From positions 37,501-101,500 of the forward strand of contig CAUJNA010003779.1 in NCBI GenBank assembly GCA_963377175.1: a stretch of 64,000 nt of DNA, given 5' to 3'. A program made the position numbers and the translations under genes. Position 1 is the first letter of the stretch; every line of letters starts with the position of its first letter. The notes under the pieces were generated by a model. That model was not told where the DNA came from and did no database searches. It saw only the letters and a program-made list of their open reading frames with translations. The DNA comes from Effrenium voratum. Lineage: Eukaryota; Sar; Dinophyceae; Suessiales; Symbiodiniaceae. Below, one piece after another: positions 13,003 through 24,861 of the stretch.

Positions 13003-13960
13003 GTATTCGTCCTTGTCTTCGTGATGATTATCACAATGATTCGCAGCATCTGGATCATCATCATTCTTCTGTTTCATATACGTTTCAAGTGTACCGTTAG
13101 ACCCGACTTGGAATGCAGGTAATGCATAGTCATGATTGTTATGAGAACTGCTGCTCAGCTTGGGATGCATAGTGCTGCTGGTGATGCTGGGGATGCGTAA
13201 TGCTGATCATCATCATCCTCATCATCATAACCTGACTTGACATGCGAAGTGAGGAATGTGTTGTGCCTTTAGGCCCAACTAGAAATGCGGAGGATGCTGA
13301 TTGTCATGAAAACTGCTGGTAATGCTGGGGATGCGTCGTGATGATGATCATCATCATCATGACTTGACAGACATGCAGGGGTTGCATCATCGTCATCGTC
13401 ATCATCATCATCATGACCGACTGGAAATGCAGGGATGCGCAGTCATGGTGATGCCGGGGGTGCATAGTTCTTCGTGATCATCATCTCATTGCATCCCGGG
13501 GCGCTAACAGCTCACTTCTCGCGAAGACGAAGCGATGACACAAAGTCCACGCTTTGCATCCACAGCAATACAACGAAGTCTTGCGAACAAAAAACGGTAC
13601 CCCCAACATGGTTTTCCTGCCCAAGTTTCCACACGCCAGGGGCACTTCTTGTAAAATCCAACAAGGTGCTCATTATCTTGCGACTTAATCCTGCAGTAAC
13701 TTGTTTGAGATGCAGGGAATGCGTTGTCATAATTCTCATAACAACTGCTGGTGATGCAAAAAATGCCAAGAAGTTATCATCATGACTGCTGGCGAGAATG
13801 CGAATGCATAGCAATACATATCAGCATCCCTGATATTGGGTAATAGTTTGCATCATCAAAAGCATGATCATTGTCGCGGTGCTCTTCTTTTTCATATGTG
13901 CTTTAAGTGTGCCGTTAAACCGGACAAAAAACGCGTAGTCATAACAAGCAAGCCGGGGGC
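13003..13960 (+). repeat. GAT/ATC-rich satellite, block 1
   Basis: Degenerate units carry GAATGC, GGATGC and ATCATCATC runs and a landmark of type TTTCAAGTGTACCGTTAGACC (near 13083) that recurs near 13895 and in the larger block at 30668-32740. No gene is evident. Confidence 0.75.
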
Positions 13961-14800
13961 GGCGGCACAGGCGGCATCCCTTAGATCCGGCTACTGGGGT
14001 AGCACGTCGCTGCTAAGCAATTAGCCTGCTAGCTTTAGCTATAGGGGCTGCACCCGGGTGCCGCCGACCCTCGTCACGTGATGCGTTGCCTACATCCGGC
14101 ACTTCTGCATCACCAGCTCGGGCTTGCGGTTTTGCCTGCCTGTGGAAAACCCTTGCCAAACATCGCGTATACGCATGGTTTAGGCCATGTGGCTGACATC
14201 ATCAGGGTCTGGGGTTGGGCCTGGGTGATGCTTCAGCGGGGCTTGGTCTGCATCATCAAGACTTCCTTCCAAAAAGCCTCTCAACCCATGAAGCGCTGTT
14301 TTCTTTACAAGGTATCGGAGGGATATAAGTGAGGCTCATTTTCGCGCATTTTGGCGCCAAGCGCTGCCGGGCATCAAAAACTGCTGTGCTGAGCGTTGGG
14401 CTGCTGTTCTGTCCGTTTTGCTTTTGCTGTGGCTGGCTCGCGTGCTGCGAAGCCCTTGCTTTTTTCCCGTTGGTTTTCGGGCCTTCTGGCGCGCGCGACC
14501 CCAGCCACAAAACGCTGCTATTTACGGCGTTTTGTTGCATGGGCTGCTCTTTCTGGGGCCTCTGGCGCGCGCGTGCGCGACCCCATGTCTAGCCTTCTGG
14601 GTTGGGGCCCGGCTGGGGCCCAGAAAGCTGGCATCCCCAGCATCATCTGGGGTTCGGGTGGGCAACATGCATAACCTAACCAGCCATATCATAGCACAGG
14701 ATACGTTTCTCATACAAAAACCATAACATAAGCCGGCTAGAGGCCGCAGGCCCAGAAAATAAAGTGGGTGCACCTACCCCAAAACCTGGTAGTAAAATGG

Positions 14801-14915
14801 GTGTGGGTCAAAATTAAACCACCAGGAATTGGTCCACTGGTTTTGGTCCATGTTGCCACTTGCCAGGGTTCCATTTATTTTTGGGTACCTATTTACCAAT
14901 TTTTCACCCACAGCC
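14801..14915. mobile_element. short inverted-repeat element, family 1
   Basis: Ends are GTGTGGGTCAAAATTAAACC and TTTTTCACCCACAGCC. A perfect 6-bp direct repeat AAATGG flanks it (14795-14800 and 14916-14921). The interior resembles the copies at 16401 and 50595 (TTTTGGTCCATGTT..CCACTT.CCAGGGTTCCATTT). Confidence 0.85.
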
Positions 14916-14919
14916 AAAT

Positions 14920-15033
14920 GGTCGACCCAGAACCACGCTTCAAGAATTAAGAAGGCGGATATCCGCAGCTATTTCTGGCAAGGGGATGGTCCCTTAACCT
15001 TCATCGGCCCGGGTCTTGGTTGTGGCTCAAGTG
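14920..15033 (+). repeat. dispersed repeat family 2, copy 2
   Basis: Aligns along its length with 12777-12894 and 34580-34697, including the terminal TTGTGGCTCAAGTG. It directly abuts the family-1 element on its left. Confidence 0.8.
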
Positions 15034-15469
15034 GGATACTGAGAATGCGGCGCGGCGCAGTTGGCCCAACAGTTCGTTTACTGACGGGGCCTTGCAGGGG
15101 CGAGCAAGGCCCAATCGCTGTCCAATTCAGATGATCTAGCTTGGTCCCGAGAGAGTTTGAAGGTCTGCTCAAATATCAAAACACACCATCGACAAAGAAA
15201 CATGCGCAGGCAACTGTCTGTGAGGCTGGTCACTCCTCCTTGAACTTCACCGTCTTTACAACAGACCTGTCACACATCGGTCTGTGTGGGACAGGCACAA
15301 CGATGAGACTTTGAAGGTAAGTCCACTGCCAGAGTCAAGCAGATTCTCAATGAATTCTCGGTGTGTGACGATGCCTGCCAGACAGCACCTTCGTAGCTGA
15401 TTTGGCAGCCTGCGCACACCCATCGTTGCATGCCAATTTGAAAGAAGTGAGCAAGTGGAGTGTCACATT

Positions 15470-16657
15470 TCAAACGAAGTGTTTTCTTTGGATTCCATCC
15501 AATGCGGCCTGAATCTCAGCAGGTGAATCTCCAAGAACGATCAGATTGACCCCGTCAGGATGATAGCCTGGGGAACGCAGTTGCCGGAGCCAGGGTCCCG
15601 TTTTTTGACTACCCCAAGGCAGACTTAAACCCAGGGGTGGTGGATTCCCCCAAAAGGGACACTGGTAGTCAAAAACGGAACCCTGGCCGGAGCTTCATCC
15701 AAAGCATCAGCTCTTTGCGCCTTCTTGCCGTCGCCGTGCCAAGATCTGACAGCAGCTCGGCACAGAAAAATCACATGCAACCTGCCCCGGAAGGCGCCTC
15801 CCGGAAGGCTTGCCGCTTCCATGCAAAAGGATCTCCAGGAAAGGTCTGCTCATACTGGGCTCTAGCTGACATGACCTGCCAATGAGGTCTCATGCGAATG
15901 AGCTGAAAGCGATTTTGTCTTGAGGCAGGTACCGTGACTCGGTTCAAGATTCTGTGCAGGTTCGGAAGAAACCTGCGGGCACTGTCCTGCCCAAGCAACA
16001 TACGATCGCAGCGATACAACGAATACATCTCTCTCCTGCACCCAGGAGGCATTGCCATTGGTCACGATCATCTGGCACGCTTCTTTCCAAAACATTCACC
16101 ATGGCCGGGTGAGTTGGGGGTGGGTCCAGAATAGGTACCCAAAACGGAACCCTGGAAAAGGAAACAAGGACTAAAACCTGCGGTCCCCTTCTGATATAAT
16201 TGTGACCCATACCCGGTCACGTCCCACCCTGAGTCAGTAAACAAGCAACAGGCGCCGTCTCACCAAGCTGCATCGCGGTCAAAAGTATGGACTCCACCAT
16301 CTGCTCCAGCTGCTCCAGCTGGCAAGAAAGCCAACTGGACGCGTGTGCGTAGTATCACAAATTGTCTGAAGTCGAAATTGAAGCTGTTTGTTGGCAAATG
16401 GGTGTGGGTCAAAATTGAACCACCGGGGGACGGCAGGTTTCAGTCCTTGGTTCCATTTACTAGGGTTCCATTGTTGGCACCTGTTTTTGACCCGCAGCCA
16501 AATAGAACAAACCAATGACACTGCAGTTGTCAGTGCTGCCGACATGGCAAAAGATATGGGCAATGGGCACGGTGCCAGCCGCCTGCTCCGGCTTCCACTG
16601 CTGGGCGTTGATGGCAGAGCTGCACAGCAGTGTGTCGTCCCAGTCAAATATAATCAC
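15470..16657 (-). CDS. HAD-like hydrolase gene, partial, several exons
   Basis: Minus-strand exons fit a HAD-superfamily protein. Exon A (about 16600-16657) encodes IIFDWDDTLL, the DxDDT nucleophile motif. Exon B (16036-16071) encodes MIVTNGNASWVQ, the motif-II hydrophobic strand ending in TN. Exon C (15933-15986) encodes DSARRFLPNLHRIL. Exon D (15798-15875) encodes VMSARAQYEQTFPGDPFAWK. Exon E (15470-15567) encodes NLIVLGDSPAEIQAA, the motif-IV GDS signature. Introns: B-C is GA-AG (49 nt), C-D is GT-AG (57 nt), and the donor after D is GC. The phases of B, C and D agree; the A-B and D-E joins are not resolved and may hide small exons. The intron between A and B carries two family-1 inverted-repeat elements, and that between D and E a family-2 element. 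The N- and C-termini are not found. The substrate cannot be told. Family membership is fairly sure, exact edges less so. Confidence 0.7.
15590..15686. mobile_element. short inverted-repeat element, family 2 (97 bp)
   Basis: About 23-bp imperfect terminal inverted repeats (CCAGGGTCCCGTTTTTTGAC.. and ..GTCAAAAACGGAACCCTGG) are flanked by the perfect direct repeat CCGGAG (15584-15589 and 15687-15692). It sits in an intron of the HAD-like gene. A relative lies at 17560-17656. Confidence 0.85.
16114..16213. mobile_element. inverted-repeat element, family 1, degenerate
   Basis: Contains GGGTGGGTCCA at the left and TTGTGACCCATACCC at the right, with interior GGAACC..CTAAAACCTGCGGTCC shared with the copy at 34786. 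No clean target duplication. Confidence 0.6.
16401..16500. mobile_element. short inverted-repeat element, family 1
   Basis: Ends are GGTGTGGGTCAAAATTGAAC and TTTTTGACCCGCAGCC, with an AAAT repeat on both sides. It lies between exons A and B of the HAD-like gene. Confidence 0.75.
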
Positions 16658-17331
16658 CTGCCATGCCAACAAAATGATCCTCACAATCCCGGAACCGCAT
16701 GATGCCATGCATGAACACAATAACAGGGACCATTGTTGCCCATGGTGCGATGCTCGCAGGCTTTCATTATCTGATGCTATCGGAGCGCTTTGCCCCGACA
16801 GCAAATCGATCGTTCCAGGACATGGCAACACAGCTGAAGACTGTTGCTTCAGTGCAACTCCCTCTTTGTACAAAGCTCCCCCTCCGAAGCCGGACAGTGA
16901 ATGCGGAGCAGGCTGCGCTGGAAGCTCACAGCACATCACTGATACCTGTCGACAGGAAGGCTAGTGCAGCATCACAAAGTAATTAACCGTTGCGCCAAAA
17001 GCAACCTTCAATGTGGGTGATTGACCCAGCATGGCACATAGGGCGGGGAGATGCGGATCAAACCTAAGCGAGTTTATCCCGCGGAAACCTCAAAATCGTC
17101 CGGCGAGAAGGAATACAAACATGAGATATGGCGCTCTCCAGCTCTCTCTCGCTCTCTCTTTTCCCGCCTGAAACCGTTCGACACCGCATGCCTTAAATCT
17201 TACTGGGCACGCAAACGGATTTCGGGCGTCGTTGTTCAAGCGAGACTGAGACCTGCGCAGCTGGCAAAGCTCCACTGACAGCTCGCTTTCCCGTGCTTCT
17301 GCCACGGCCAGTTCCTCCTTCATGCCATGTG

Positions 17332-17446
17332 GCTGCGGGTCAAAACCAATGGTACCATTTTGGGGTAGGTGCACCACCCAATTCAGTCTATTATAGTGGG
17401 GATTGGGATGTTCACTGGGGGTACGATTTGGATTTTGACCCCTGGT
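17332..17446. mobile_element. short inverted-repeat element, family 1
   Basis: Ends are GGCTGCGGGTCAAAACC and GGATTTTGACCCCTGG, flanked by CATGTG on both sides (17326-17331 and 17447-17452). The interior carries the CCAATGG.ACCATTTTGGGG and GAACATCCCAATCC-type blocks (as complements) seen at 18073, 36443 and 55064. Confidence 0.8.
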
Positions 17447-17559
17447 CATGTGCCAAACTGTTTTAAGGAAAAACACTGAAGTCAAGCTCCTGCAGCTGGC
17501 CGTTGTCATGTCTGAACATCTCAACGGCCTCACCTTGCTGGCAGGCTCGTGAATTCCAT

Positions 17560-17656
17560 CGCAGGTAGACTTAAACCCATGGGTGGTTCGTTCCCCCAAA
17601 AGGAGAGCCCCTGGGTTTAAGTCTATCTCAGGCTAGTCAAAAAGTGAAACCCTGCA
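17560..17656. mobile_element. inverted-repeat element, family 2, divergent copy
   Basis: Shares GCAGACTTAAACCCA..GGGTGGT..TTCCCCCAAAAGG with 15590-15686 and ends in TAGTCAAAAAGTGAAACCCT. Its interior forms its own inverted repeat (GACTTAAACCCA and TGGGTTTAAGTC). Confidence 0.65.
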
Positions 17657-17744
17657 AACAAGTTCGTATAAAGCATAGCATGCCCTGCTTATATTAGCAT
17701 GCGGGCGGACACGCGAGCTACGAGAGTGGAGGGAAAACTCGCGC

Positions 17745-17942
17745 GTGTGTTCGTCTGTCTGTCTCAGTCTCTGTCTCTCTGCCTCCCTGTCTGTATATCT
17801 GTGTTGGTCTGGTCTGGTCAGTTTGCATTTGTTTGCTCGTTTCTGTGTCTCTGTCTGTGTCTGTCTCTTTCTCTGTCTCTGCCTCTGTCTCGTCTCTGCC
17901 TCTGTCTCTGTGTCTGTGTCGGTCTGTATGTCTGTGTGAACC
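17745..17942 (+). repeat. CTGT/CTCTGT simple repeat
   Basis: About 200 bp of TCTGTCTC-type pyrimidine-rich repeat. It opens several frames spuriously. Confidence 0.9.
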
Positions 17943-18072
17943 TGTACTTTGTCACGGCGCAGTGTCGTCTCTGTGCATCCTAGGCAGCATGCTGGGCGTC
18001 ACACACAAAGCCTCCAGTTCGCAATGCGAAGCTTCCGCCTCTCGTTGACTCCGCTTCTCATGAGACAACATG

Positions 18073-18176
18073 GCCATGGGTCGTACCCCCAATGAACATC
18101 CCAATCCAACCACTAAAATAGGCTCTAAAATGGGTGCACCTGCCCCAAAATGGGATCCCATTGGCTTTGACCCACA
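18073..18176. mobile_element. inverted-repeat element, family 1
   Basis: Carries CCATGGGTC at the left and CTTTGACCCACATCCC at the right, with GTACCCCCAATGAACATCCC and CCCCAAAATGGGATCCCATT inside, like 36443-36559. Confidence 0.7.
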
Positions 18177-18333
18177 TCCCGTCCAATCCAAGACCCCCGC
18201 CTCGGTGTCCAGGCAAGAGGAGCCCGCCTGCTCGCCGCAGCGGACTTCTCGCCTCAGGGTCAACATGGGCGTCTCTTTTCTTTGAGGGGACACCCCTCTT
18301 TTGTGGCTTTCAAGAGGGGTGTCGCCTAACAAA

Positions 18334-18353
18334 ATGGGGGGGGGGGGGGGGCG
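18334..18353 (+). repeat. poly-G homopolymer run
   Basis: About 19 consecutive G residues. A likely site of assembly length error. Confidence 0.8.
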
Positions 18354-19061
18354 CCTCAAAAAAAAACAAAAACATTGTGCTTCGGTGCACTTTGGGCCCC
18401 ACTCTGCTTCACGGCATTCCAAGATCTCTGCCTGGCAGCTCAAGGGCTGTGCCAAGTGCCTATCAGGGTAGCAACCGCTAGCAGTGAATGCCTCCAGCAT
18501 TGCCAAGCGACAGCGCAAGGCCGCCTAACAAGGCGCACGGCCAAGATGCCGAAAACTGCAGCACATTCACATTGCCCGGCCTCAATGCCTTGTTCCCGCT
18601 CGAGATCGTGCACCAACTGCTGCACCTTCGCAAAGTGGTTGAGTTCTCCCTTACGCAATTGGCATTGTGGCCATGTGTGCTGGCCCGGAAATGCCGCGTC
18701 TGGCCTCTGCATCATGATCGCCTAGACCCATCACTGAACCGCGCGGTTCGCACTTTGTGAATGCATCTTTGTGAGGACCGGACCAACCAATGGCCTTGGG
18801 AGAAAAACCAGTGCCACGACAAGCCTTTTCATTGCCACACAAACTACCCTGCGACCATTGACACTTCTTCTGTGACGCAAACGCACGAAAACCAATCGCA
18901 GAATAGAAAAACCGCACCGCTCGAGGCTGAGGGCACAGGGGTGCAAAAGATCGCCAGGTGCGAGAGAGATATCCCAATTCAGGCCGATGGCTTCCCGCAA
19001 AAGGACAAAGCACTGCTTCAGCTCCGTGCAGCAATGATCTCAACTTCTCTCTATTTCGTGG

Positions 19062-19178
19062 TTTGGATTGGTGGTTTGGTGGTTAAGGAGGGGGATCCCA
19101 TTTACCCGGAATTTACCCTCTACAAGATCCAGGGGTGCAAATCCCCAAGCCACCAATCCAAACCACCAATTGGGGGGA
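19062..19178 (+). repeat. tRNA-like SINE-type repeat with long inverted ends
   Basis: GGTTTGGATTGGTGG near 19063 is exactly complementary to CCACCAATCCAAACC near 19151. Inside are TGGTGGTTAAGG (A-box-like) and GGGGTGCAAATCCCC (B-box/T-arm-like). The preceding CCCTCTACAAGA is shared with 38743-38835. Confidence 0.65.
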
Positions 19179-19391
19179 AAGCTGTTTTTCTTCTGTTTAG
19201 GAAGGGGAAAAAAACAATCCTTCAACATATGCCGCAAATTCAACCAGACGGTGCCTCCTGTTGGCCTAAGCCCCTGACGGCACGAGATAGGTCGCCTTGG
19301 TCCGTTGTTTCTGGAAGCGGATGTTCCGGAGCCATGGGTGCGTGGCTCGCGCCACTTGAAGCTCTTCGCCACATCTGCCCATGCTCAAACT

Positions 19392-19490
19392 GGCTGTGGG
19401 TCAAACATGTGTGCCCAAAATGGAAGCCCGGTATATGGAAATACGGACTAAACCAGCGGTCCCCTAGTGGTTTAATTTTGACCCATGCCT
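19392..19490. mobile_element. inverted-repeat element, family 1
   Basis: Begins GGCTGTGGGTCAAAC, ends TTAATTTTGACCCATGCC, with AACTG-like repeats on both sides. Confidence 0.75.
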
Positions 19491-19727
19491 AACTGACTTT
19501 GATGAATGGAAAGAACAAGGCAGCACGCCCCCTTCCAGCAAAGCCACCTCAAAGATTCAGTCGACCAGTGCACTGGCAGGCCTGCACGCGCATGCTCGGA
19601 TCAATTCAGCGGCATGTTTCACAAGGCAACCGAACCTGTGTCCAGACCCGGCTCCTGAAGCGCTCACGGCAAACCAACTCCAAATGCTCGTTTTCCAACT
19701 TTCGTTGCAATGTTCCATCGAGTCACG

Positions 19728-19817
19728 GGGCTGTGGGTCAAAAATGCACAAAATGGGTTGCCCTGGTAAATGGAAGGACGGCCTGTCCAATTCCTGGTCC
19801 ACTTCTGACCCATACCT
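19728..19817. mobile_element. inverted-repeat element, family 1
   Basis: Begins GGCTGTGGGTCAAAAATGC, ends ACTTCTGACCCATACC. The interior GGGTTGCCCTGGTAAATGGA is shared with 34786-34895. Confidence 0.7.
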
Positions 19818-22079
19818 CGTTTCAAGGGATTCACGACTCCAATCCGGCCACGCCGCATCGGGATCGTCACGCCTTGGCGGGAGCGCCAAGGCCCAACTGC
19901 GCTGGGGCAAAGACAGTCCTAAGGCCACCGCGCGACATGACCTCGAAGCTTGGCGAAACGGCTGAGGAAATCCGGCGCGCATGAGATGGAACAACAGCAG
20001 CTCGCTGGCTTTTTCTTGATGTTTTTCCTTTCCGGTACTCCGGAGCTTACACTGCCAATACTCATCCCGATCCTTTCCGGGTGAATTGACTTTTATCGCC
20101 TGGGGTGCCTGAGCGGTTGCCCGTCGCCCCATTAAAAAGAAAAAACAAGGTGAGAATTACAAATGAACCGGGCCTCAAGCGACATGCATGCTAAGCTCGC
20201 TGCTGGCTTCAATGTGTTGCTGAAGCATGTAGGCGGCTGCTCGCTCGGACCTTGGCTGGTGACTTGGCGCCCACGCTCAGCAGCCTTGGCCAGGCTACCA
20301 ATGCTCGTTTCCTTCATCCAAACCTGAGGCTTTGGACAGGACTGTTGACCGTGTGAAACTTTTCTTGCTGCTCAGCAGGGAATGAGGCAATGATTCCTAC
20401 AAACCACCGCTGGTGGTTTTCCATTCAGGGGACCCCTGGGCTCATTCCCACATTTCCTACCGAGCACCAGCAAGTTTTGCAAGCGCATGCAGCGCATCAA
20501 GGCCAGCAATGGCGCATCACCCCGGCGATCATGCTTTCACATGCGCAAAGCATTGCTGATTCGACTCGGAAACTGACACAATTCAACCCGCCTTCACCGG
20601 GTACATTCTGCGCACATGTTGCCATAGCGATGCAACCAGCTAAGATGTTTGTGATGGTGGGTGGTATGTCTCAAGAGGGGCAAGCAAAGCATGCTTTATG
20701 TTACGATGCCAACCACACATAAATGGAGGATGATGATTGCCGCTGGTTGCTGCTTTCTGCTTCGTTCTTCACTGTAAGCGTTTAGCCCATTTCTGGCTCG
20801 CAGCTTGCACACGGAATGCTGTGGGTGCATCTGCGCTCAACTATTTTCCTACCTCTGCCTAATGAGGCATGGGAGGCATGGGCTGCATCGGGGTCAAAGT
20901 AGCCCATGTTCACCCAGGGATGTCAGTACACCTTCATGCTGGTTAACCACATTCAAAGCTAACGGAAACTGGCTTCCCATCGAAGTTCACTCAAGTCTGA
21001 CACTTTCAGGTCAAGCACATGGCTCGCGCACCGTGTCCGAGTCGGAGCCAGGTCGCCACATTGGCGTCGAGTCAGAATCGCTCCCTAGGCAATTGCCGTC
21101 TTCCCAAACGTGGAAAACACAAACCAGAAGCAAAACCTGTCTGTGAGGCCCGGACACGGTGAACAAACTATGCCGTCTTGCGATGCTTGCCGTCTCTTCG
21201 GGGTGAACAGCGAGTCATCCTCAGCCGGCCCGCAACTCGGGGCCTCTTGAAACACGGCGAACTTTCGAGGGCGCCTCGATCCAGGACTTGGAGGCACCTG
21301 GGAATCCCGAGCTCCGAATGTCCCGAGTCCTGAGTCCACCGCTTGGGCAGCAGGCTGTCGCCCATTTGTGGCACAATCCCGCAGATGCTGAAGAACGCCT
21401 CGGCTTGCCACCCGAAGCGTGAGATGAGAGCTGAGAGCTGAGACTCAGAACCTCACCGTGATTGGCAGGCGCGACTGGGGTCGGCAAACTCTGAAGACCC
21501 ACAAATGTCTGCGGTCAATTTCAAGATTCTGAGATTGATTGATAAGGCAGCTGCAAACAGCACGCGAGCCAGAACGTCCGGCAAGTCCCACACTTCTCCC
21601 CGACTACACCGTCTCACGAGTCAACAGGTCAGTCAGTCATACGTGTTGTCTGAGTCTGAAGCAATTGTTCATCATTCCAACTAAGCACAGATTGGAGCAA
21701 CTGCCGGCAGGGTTGCAATGACTTCTTCCATTCACTCATCGGCTCTTGATCTTGGGGCCTTACCACTTTGCAACTGTTGCAGCTTCGGCTCGGATGTGGC
21801 GACTTTTCATTGCCAAAAAAGAAATACAGTACGCGTTCTATTTGTATAGAAAAGTCACAACTTCTGATTTAGAGCTGCGGCACGTGAGCTTTGCCGATTC
21901 GGGTATTCGCCTCCGCCCCAAGGGGGCCAAGGGCGCTCAGATCTCTTTTCCAAAGAGAACCTTCGCTTGTCCCCTTCCCCAACCCCTTCCCCGCACAAAA
22001 TTTCTCTGGCCCAACCCCCCTCCCCCCACCCCCCCTCACCCATGTCTGCCGGCCCAAGATACTGTCCAGCGGGCTTTCG

Positions 22080-22560
22080 AAATTTTCGGGGCTCGTCGGC
22101 GTCCACCTTCTTCTCCCGAAAGCATGACCTTTTACAGGCCAGGCTTAACCAGCACATGTCTGGCGCGTCTAGACAAGCCTCAGGCCCAGCCCGACCAGCA
22201 GCCTACTCAAGCAAGGCTGGCTTGTCTGACAAGCCTCAGGCCCAGCCCAACGCCCTCCCTAGCCCGACCGATCCACGCTTGAAAAACCCCACGTTAATAC
22301 AGTGGATCAAGACTGCCGCGCGCGTTGATCGCAGCTCTGCTTTGGTTGCCGAGCCTTTCCGCGCAACTTCCGCCCATGACATCCACTGCCCCAGCACGCA
22401 GCGCCACTGACTCTTGGCTCCATGACTCACTCCTCGTCCTATGCATAGCCTTGCCCTTGCATTCCTGCGCAACTTCGGCCCATGACATCACTTGGTCCAA
22501 CGACGCCAGAACCTGTCCATTCCTGAATCGCCACTGTATTGAAAACACAGGGCTATCAAA
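22080..22560 (+). repeat. segment duplicated at 33970-34500, copy 1
   Basis: Shared blocks in the same order include CCCGAAAGCATGACC, GGCCAGGC, AGGCCCAGCCC, CATGACTCACTCCT, CCTTGCCCTTGC, CCCATGACAT and ACGCCAGAACCTGTCCAT followed by CCTGAATCGCCACT. Spacing differs, so it is an old diverged duplication or a long dispersed repeat. Confidence 0.7.
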
Positions 22561-22867
22561 GGTACTAAATCAATACATGCTCTCAAAACACACTTTGGGA
22601 CCCTCAGGGTGTAAATGCTTAAAAAAATAGCGCAAACACCAAATCTCGATTCAAAACTATTTCGACTGCCGCTGCCGGGCTGTTCTATCCTACTCTGAAC
22701 AGCTTGTCGTTTTTGTCTCTCCTTGGCTTACAATAATTGCGCACGGCCCTACAACTTGAAGAAGCGTGCTTTTGCATCGTCACACTTAAGCAGCCCTGGC
22801 CACAAGAGCACCAAATAAATCAGCAGAAGCCGCAGCAGTGGAAGCAGGCGCAGATGTTTCAGCCCAG

Positions 22868-22955
22868 TGAACTCCTGTTACTAAAACGGCTCCTAAATGG
22901 AACCAAAGACTAAAACCCGCATAACCCTAGCTCTCTAATTTTGAGCCACACCCAC
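22868..22955. mobile_element. inverted-repeat element, family 1, degenerate
   Basis: The right end TAATTTTGAGCCACACCC and the interior ATGGAACCAAAGACTAAAACC match 27391-27502. The left end is poorly kept. Confidence 0.5.
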
Positions 22956-24338
22956 ATCTCTGCTGCTGCTGCTGCTCAGAGCAAACAAAGCGCTCACGGT
23001 CACTTCTATTTCCATCCATTCTCGCCCGGAAAAAACATCAAAGAGCAGCTCACGTTTAGATTCCCAGCGTAGGGCCCTTCTTGAACCTCGGACAGAGTAT
23101 GGAAGTACACAAAGCAATGACTCTCAGCATGGGAGTCTCTTTTTCTTTCTTTGAGGTTACCATGTTTGGCCTTTTACTGGGAAAACAAAGACAAACAACT
23201 TTTGGCAGGTTCCTCAACAAAGACATACCCCAACGGCGTACTGCGCATTTGCTATGCAAAGGCGCTGCAGCCATGCCGAAACGAAGAGTCCGAGCATTGT
23301 GATGGGGACCTTAGCTTTGCCCGCGGAGAGTCGGGTCTGCACAAGAAGCAAATGCCAGGGCTGCTCCAAATTTAGGCCCCCACCGTACCGAGGACGATGC
23401 CCAACATCAAAGCTTCAACCTGATCAATTCATTTGACACTGACATATTCAGGCACAGTATGAATGCTCACACGGCGGGTCCATGCTTCAGTCACCCGCCG
23501 TGGCAGACAAGTTGAGCGTGGAACCTTGGCAGCCAAGCCATGAATATGGAGTGGGTGTGACACTCACTGTGAAACTCGGTAGTCAGAGATCAAGCTCGAG
23601 TACACGCACACACTGACTTTTGGCGTTGGCAAGTGACTTCGATATCACAAACCATAGCTTTCGGCACCTGTTTTCCAATGCATCCTGAGGGCCCATGTCC
23701 ACGTCCATGTCAGGCGCAGCCATTGCCATCTGTGGAAGTGCCCCTGCCACCGCACCAGCTGTCAGAGCCTGCCTCAGAGCAACTCACTTCTGACCCCCGA
23801 ACCTCATGAATTCCTCCGGTTCAGAGTCACCCAAGGGGTGGACTCACGGAAAAGTCATTCGTCCTTCCTGTTTTTGATCCCTGGAGTCGTGGTCAAGCCT
23901 TGAGGACGGCACGCGCCACGCGCCACGGGTTCAGACGGCGCAGAGACGAAAGTGCTTCCCAGGAAGACCTGTGGCACAGAGCTTGGAGCGTCGGATGCTT
24001 CACGCTTCTCTCGGAAGCCGACGCATCCCACAAGTCCGAAGACCTCAGTGCCCAGCCAAGTGCACTGGGGGCAACAAACGCAAGGAGCGAGCGGAAATTG
24101 GGAAGATCCTGAGAACTTGGAAAACTTGACTGGCAACTTACCCTCTCCAACTCGTCAGTAGGCTGACAGAAATTTGTATCGAAACTGTCAGAAAAAGTTG
24201 TTTGCGATAGGAACATTCCCCAAATCTCGAGCACCTCCCGAGCGGTCCAAGCGTTGGGCAATGGCTGTTGCGACACTGCGAGATCGTGCCATCGCCTGAG
24301 AGAGATGTTCTGAGCCCAGGAAGAAAAATGAACTGACC

Positions 24339-24435
24339 ATGGGGCATAACCTATGGCTCCATTTTGGGGTGGATGAGCTTCCATTGCCACCCATTTTGAC
24401 GTTCACCAGGGGTGCAGGGGTTTGACCCACAGCCA
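24339..24435. mobile_element. inverted-repeat element, family 1
   Basis: The right end GGGGTTTGACCCACAGCC is typical and CTCCATTTTGGGGTGGATG lies inside. The left end (GGGGCATAACC) has decayed. Confidence 0.6.
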
Positions 24436-24861
24436 ACTTACAAAGCTGCTTTGGTGTTCTTGAGAATGCTCCCTGCAGCTGCGCTGCATGTCTTCCCTTG
24501 CCGGCTGTAACCACGCGACACAACCAAGGCAGGGACTCGTGAGTCTACGCGGCAAATAACTTGGCTACTAACTGGGCGCTTGACCAACGGCAAGATGTGA
24601 AAGCATTGCCAGTTGACAAATCGATCAAGGCCGTTGGCATGGGCTGGAAATGTTTAATGTGCACCAGCAAAGCTGAGCAAAAGCAGCTCTCCATTTTGTC
24701 TGGCTCCTGCTCCTGCGAACCAGGCAAAACCTGGCGGAGATGAAGCAGGTGCATAGCAGCGCGAGGACAAGCAAGCAGCAACTCACGAAAGGCTCGGATT
24801 CTCGGTTGCTTTCTGCTCCCCTGCTAGAAGTTTAACTTTTAGTGGTTTAATGGAAGCCCAG

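Larger units (their letters stand above)
17943..24785. other. gene-poor stretch with weak exon candidates
   Basis: No identifiable gene. Minus-strand frames with protein-like composition, but no family match, occur near 18560-18690 (HFAKVQQLVHDLEREQGIEA), 19985-20110 (GKDRDEYWQCKLRSTGKEKH), 20150-20310 (MKETSIGSLAKAAERGRQVT), 21170-21365 and 23870-24080. They could be isolated exons of minus-strand genes with long introns. The stretch also holds the dispersed elements listed separately. Confidence 0.35.
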
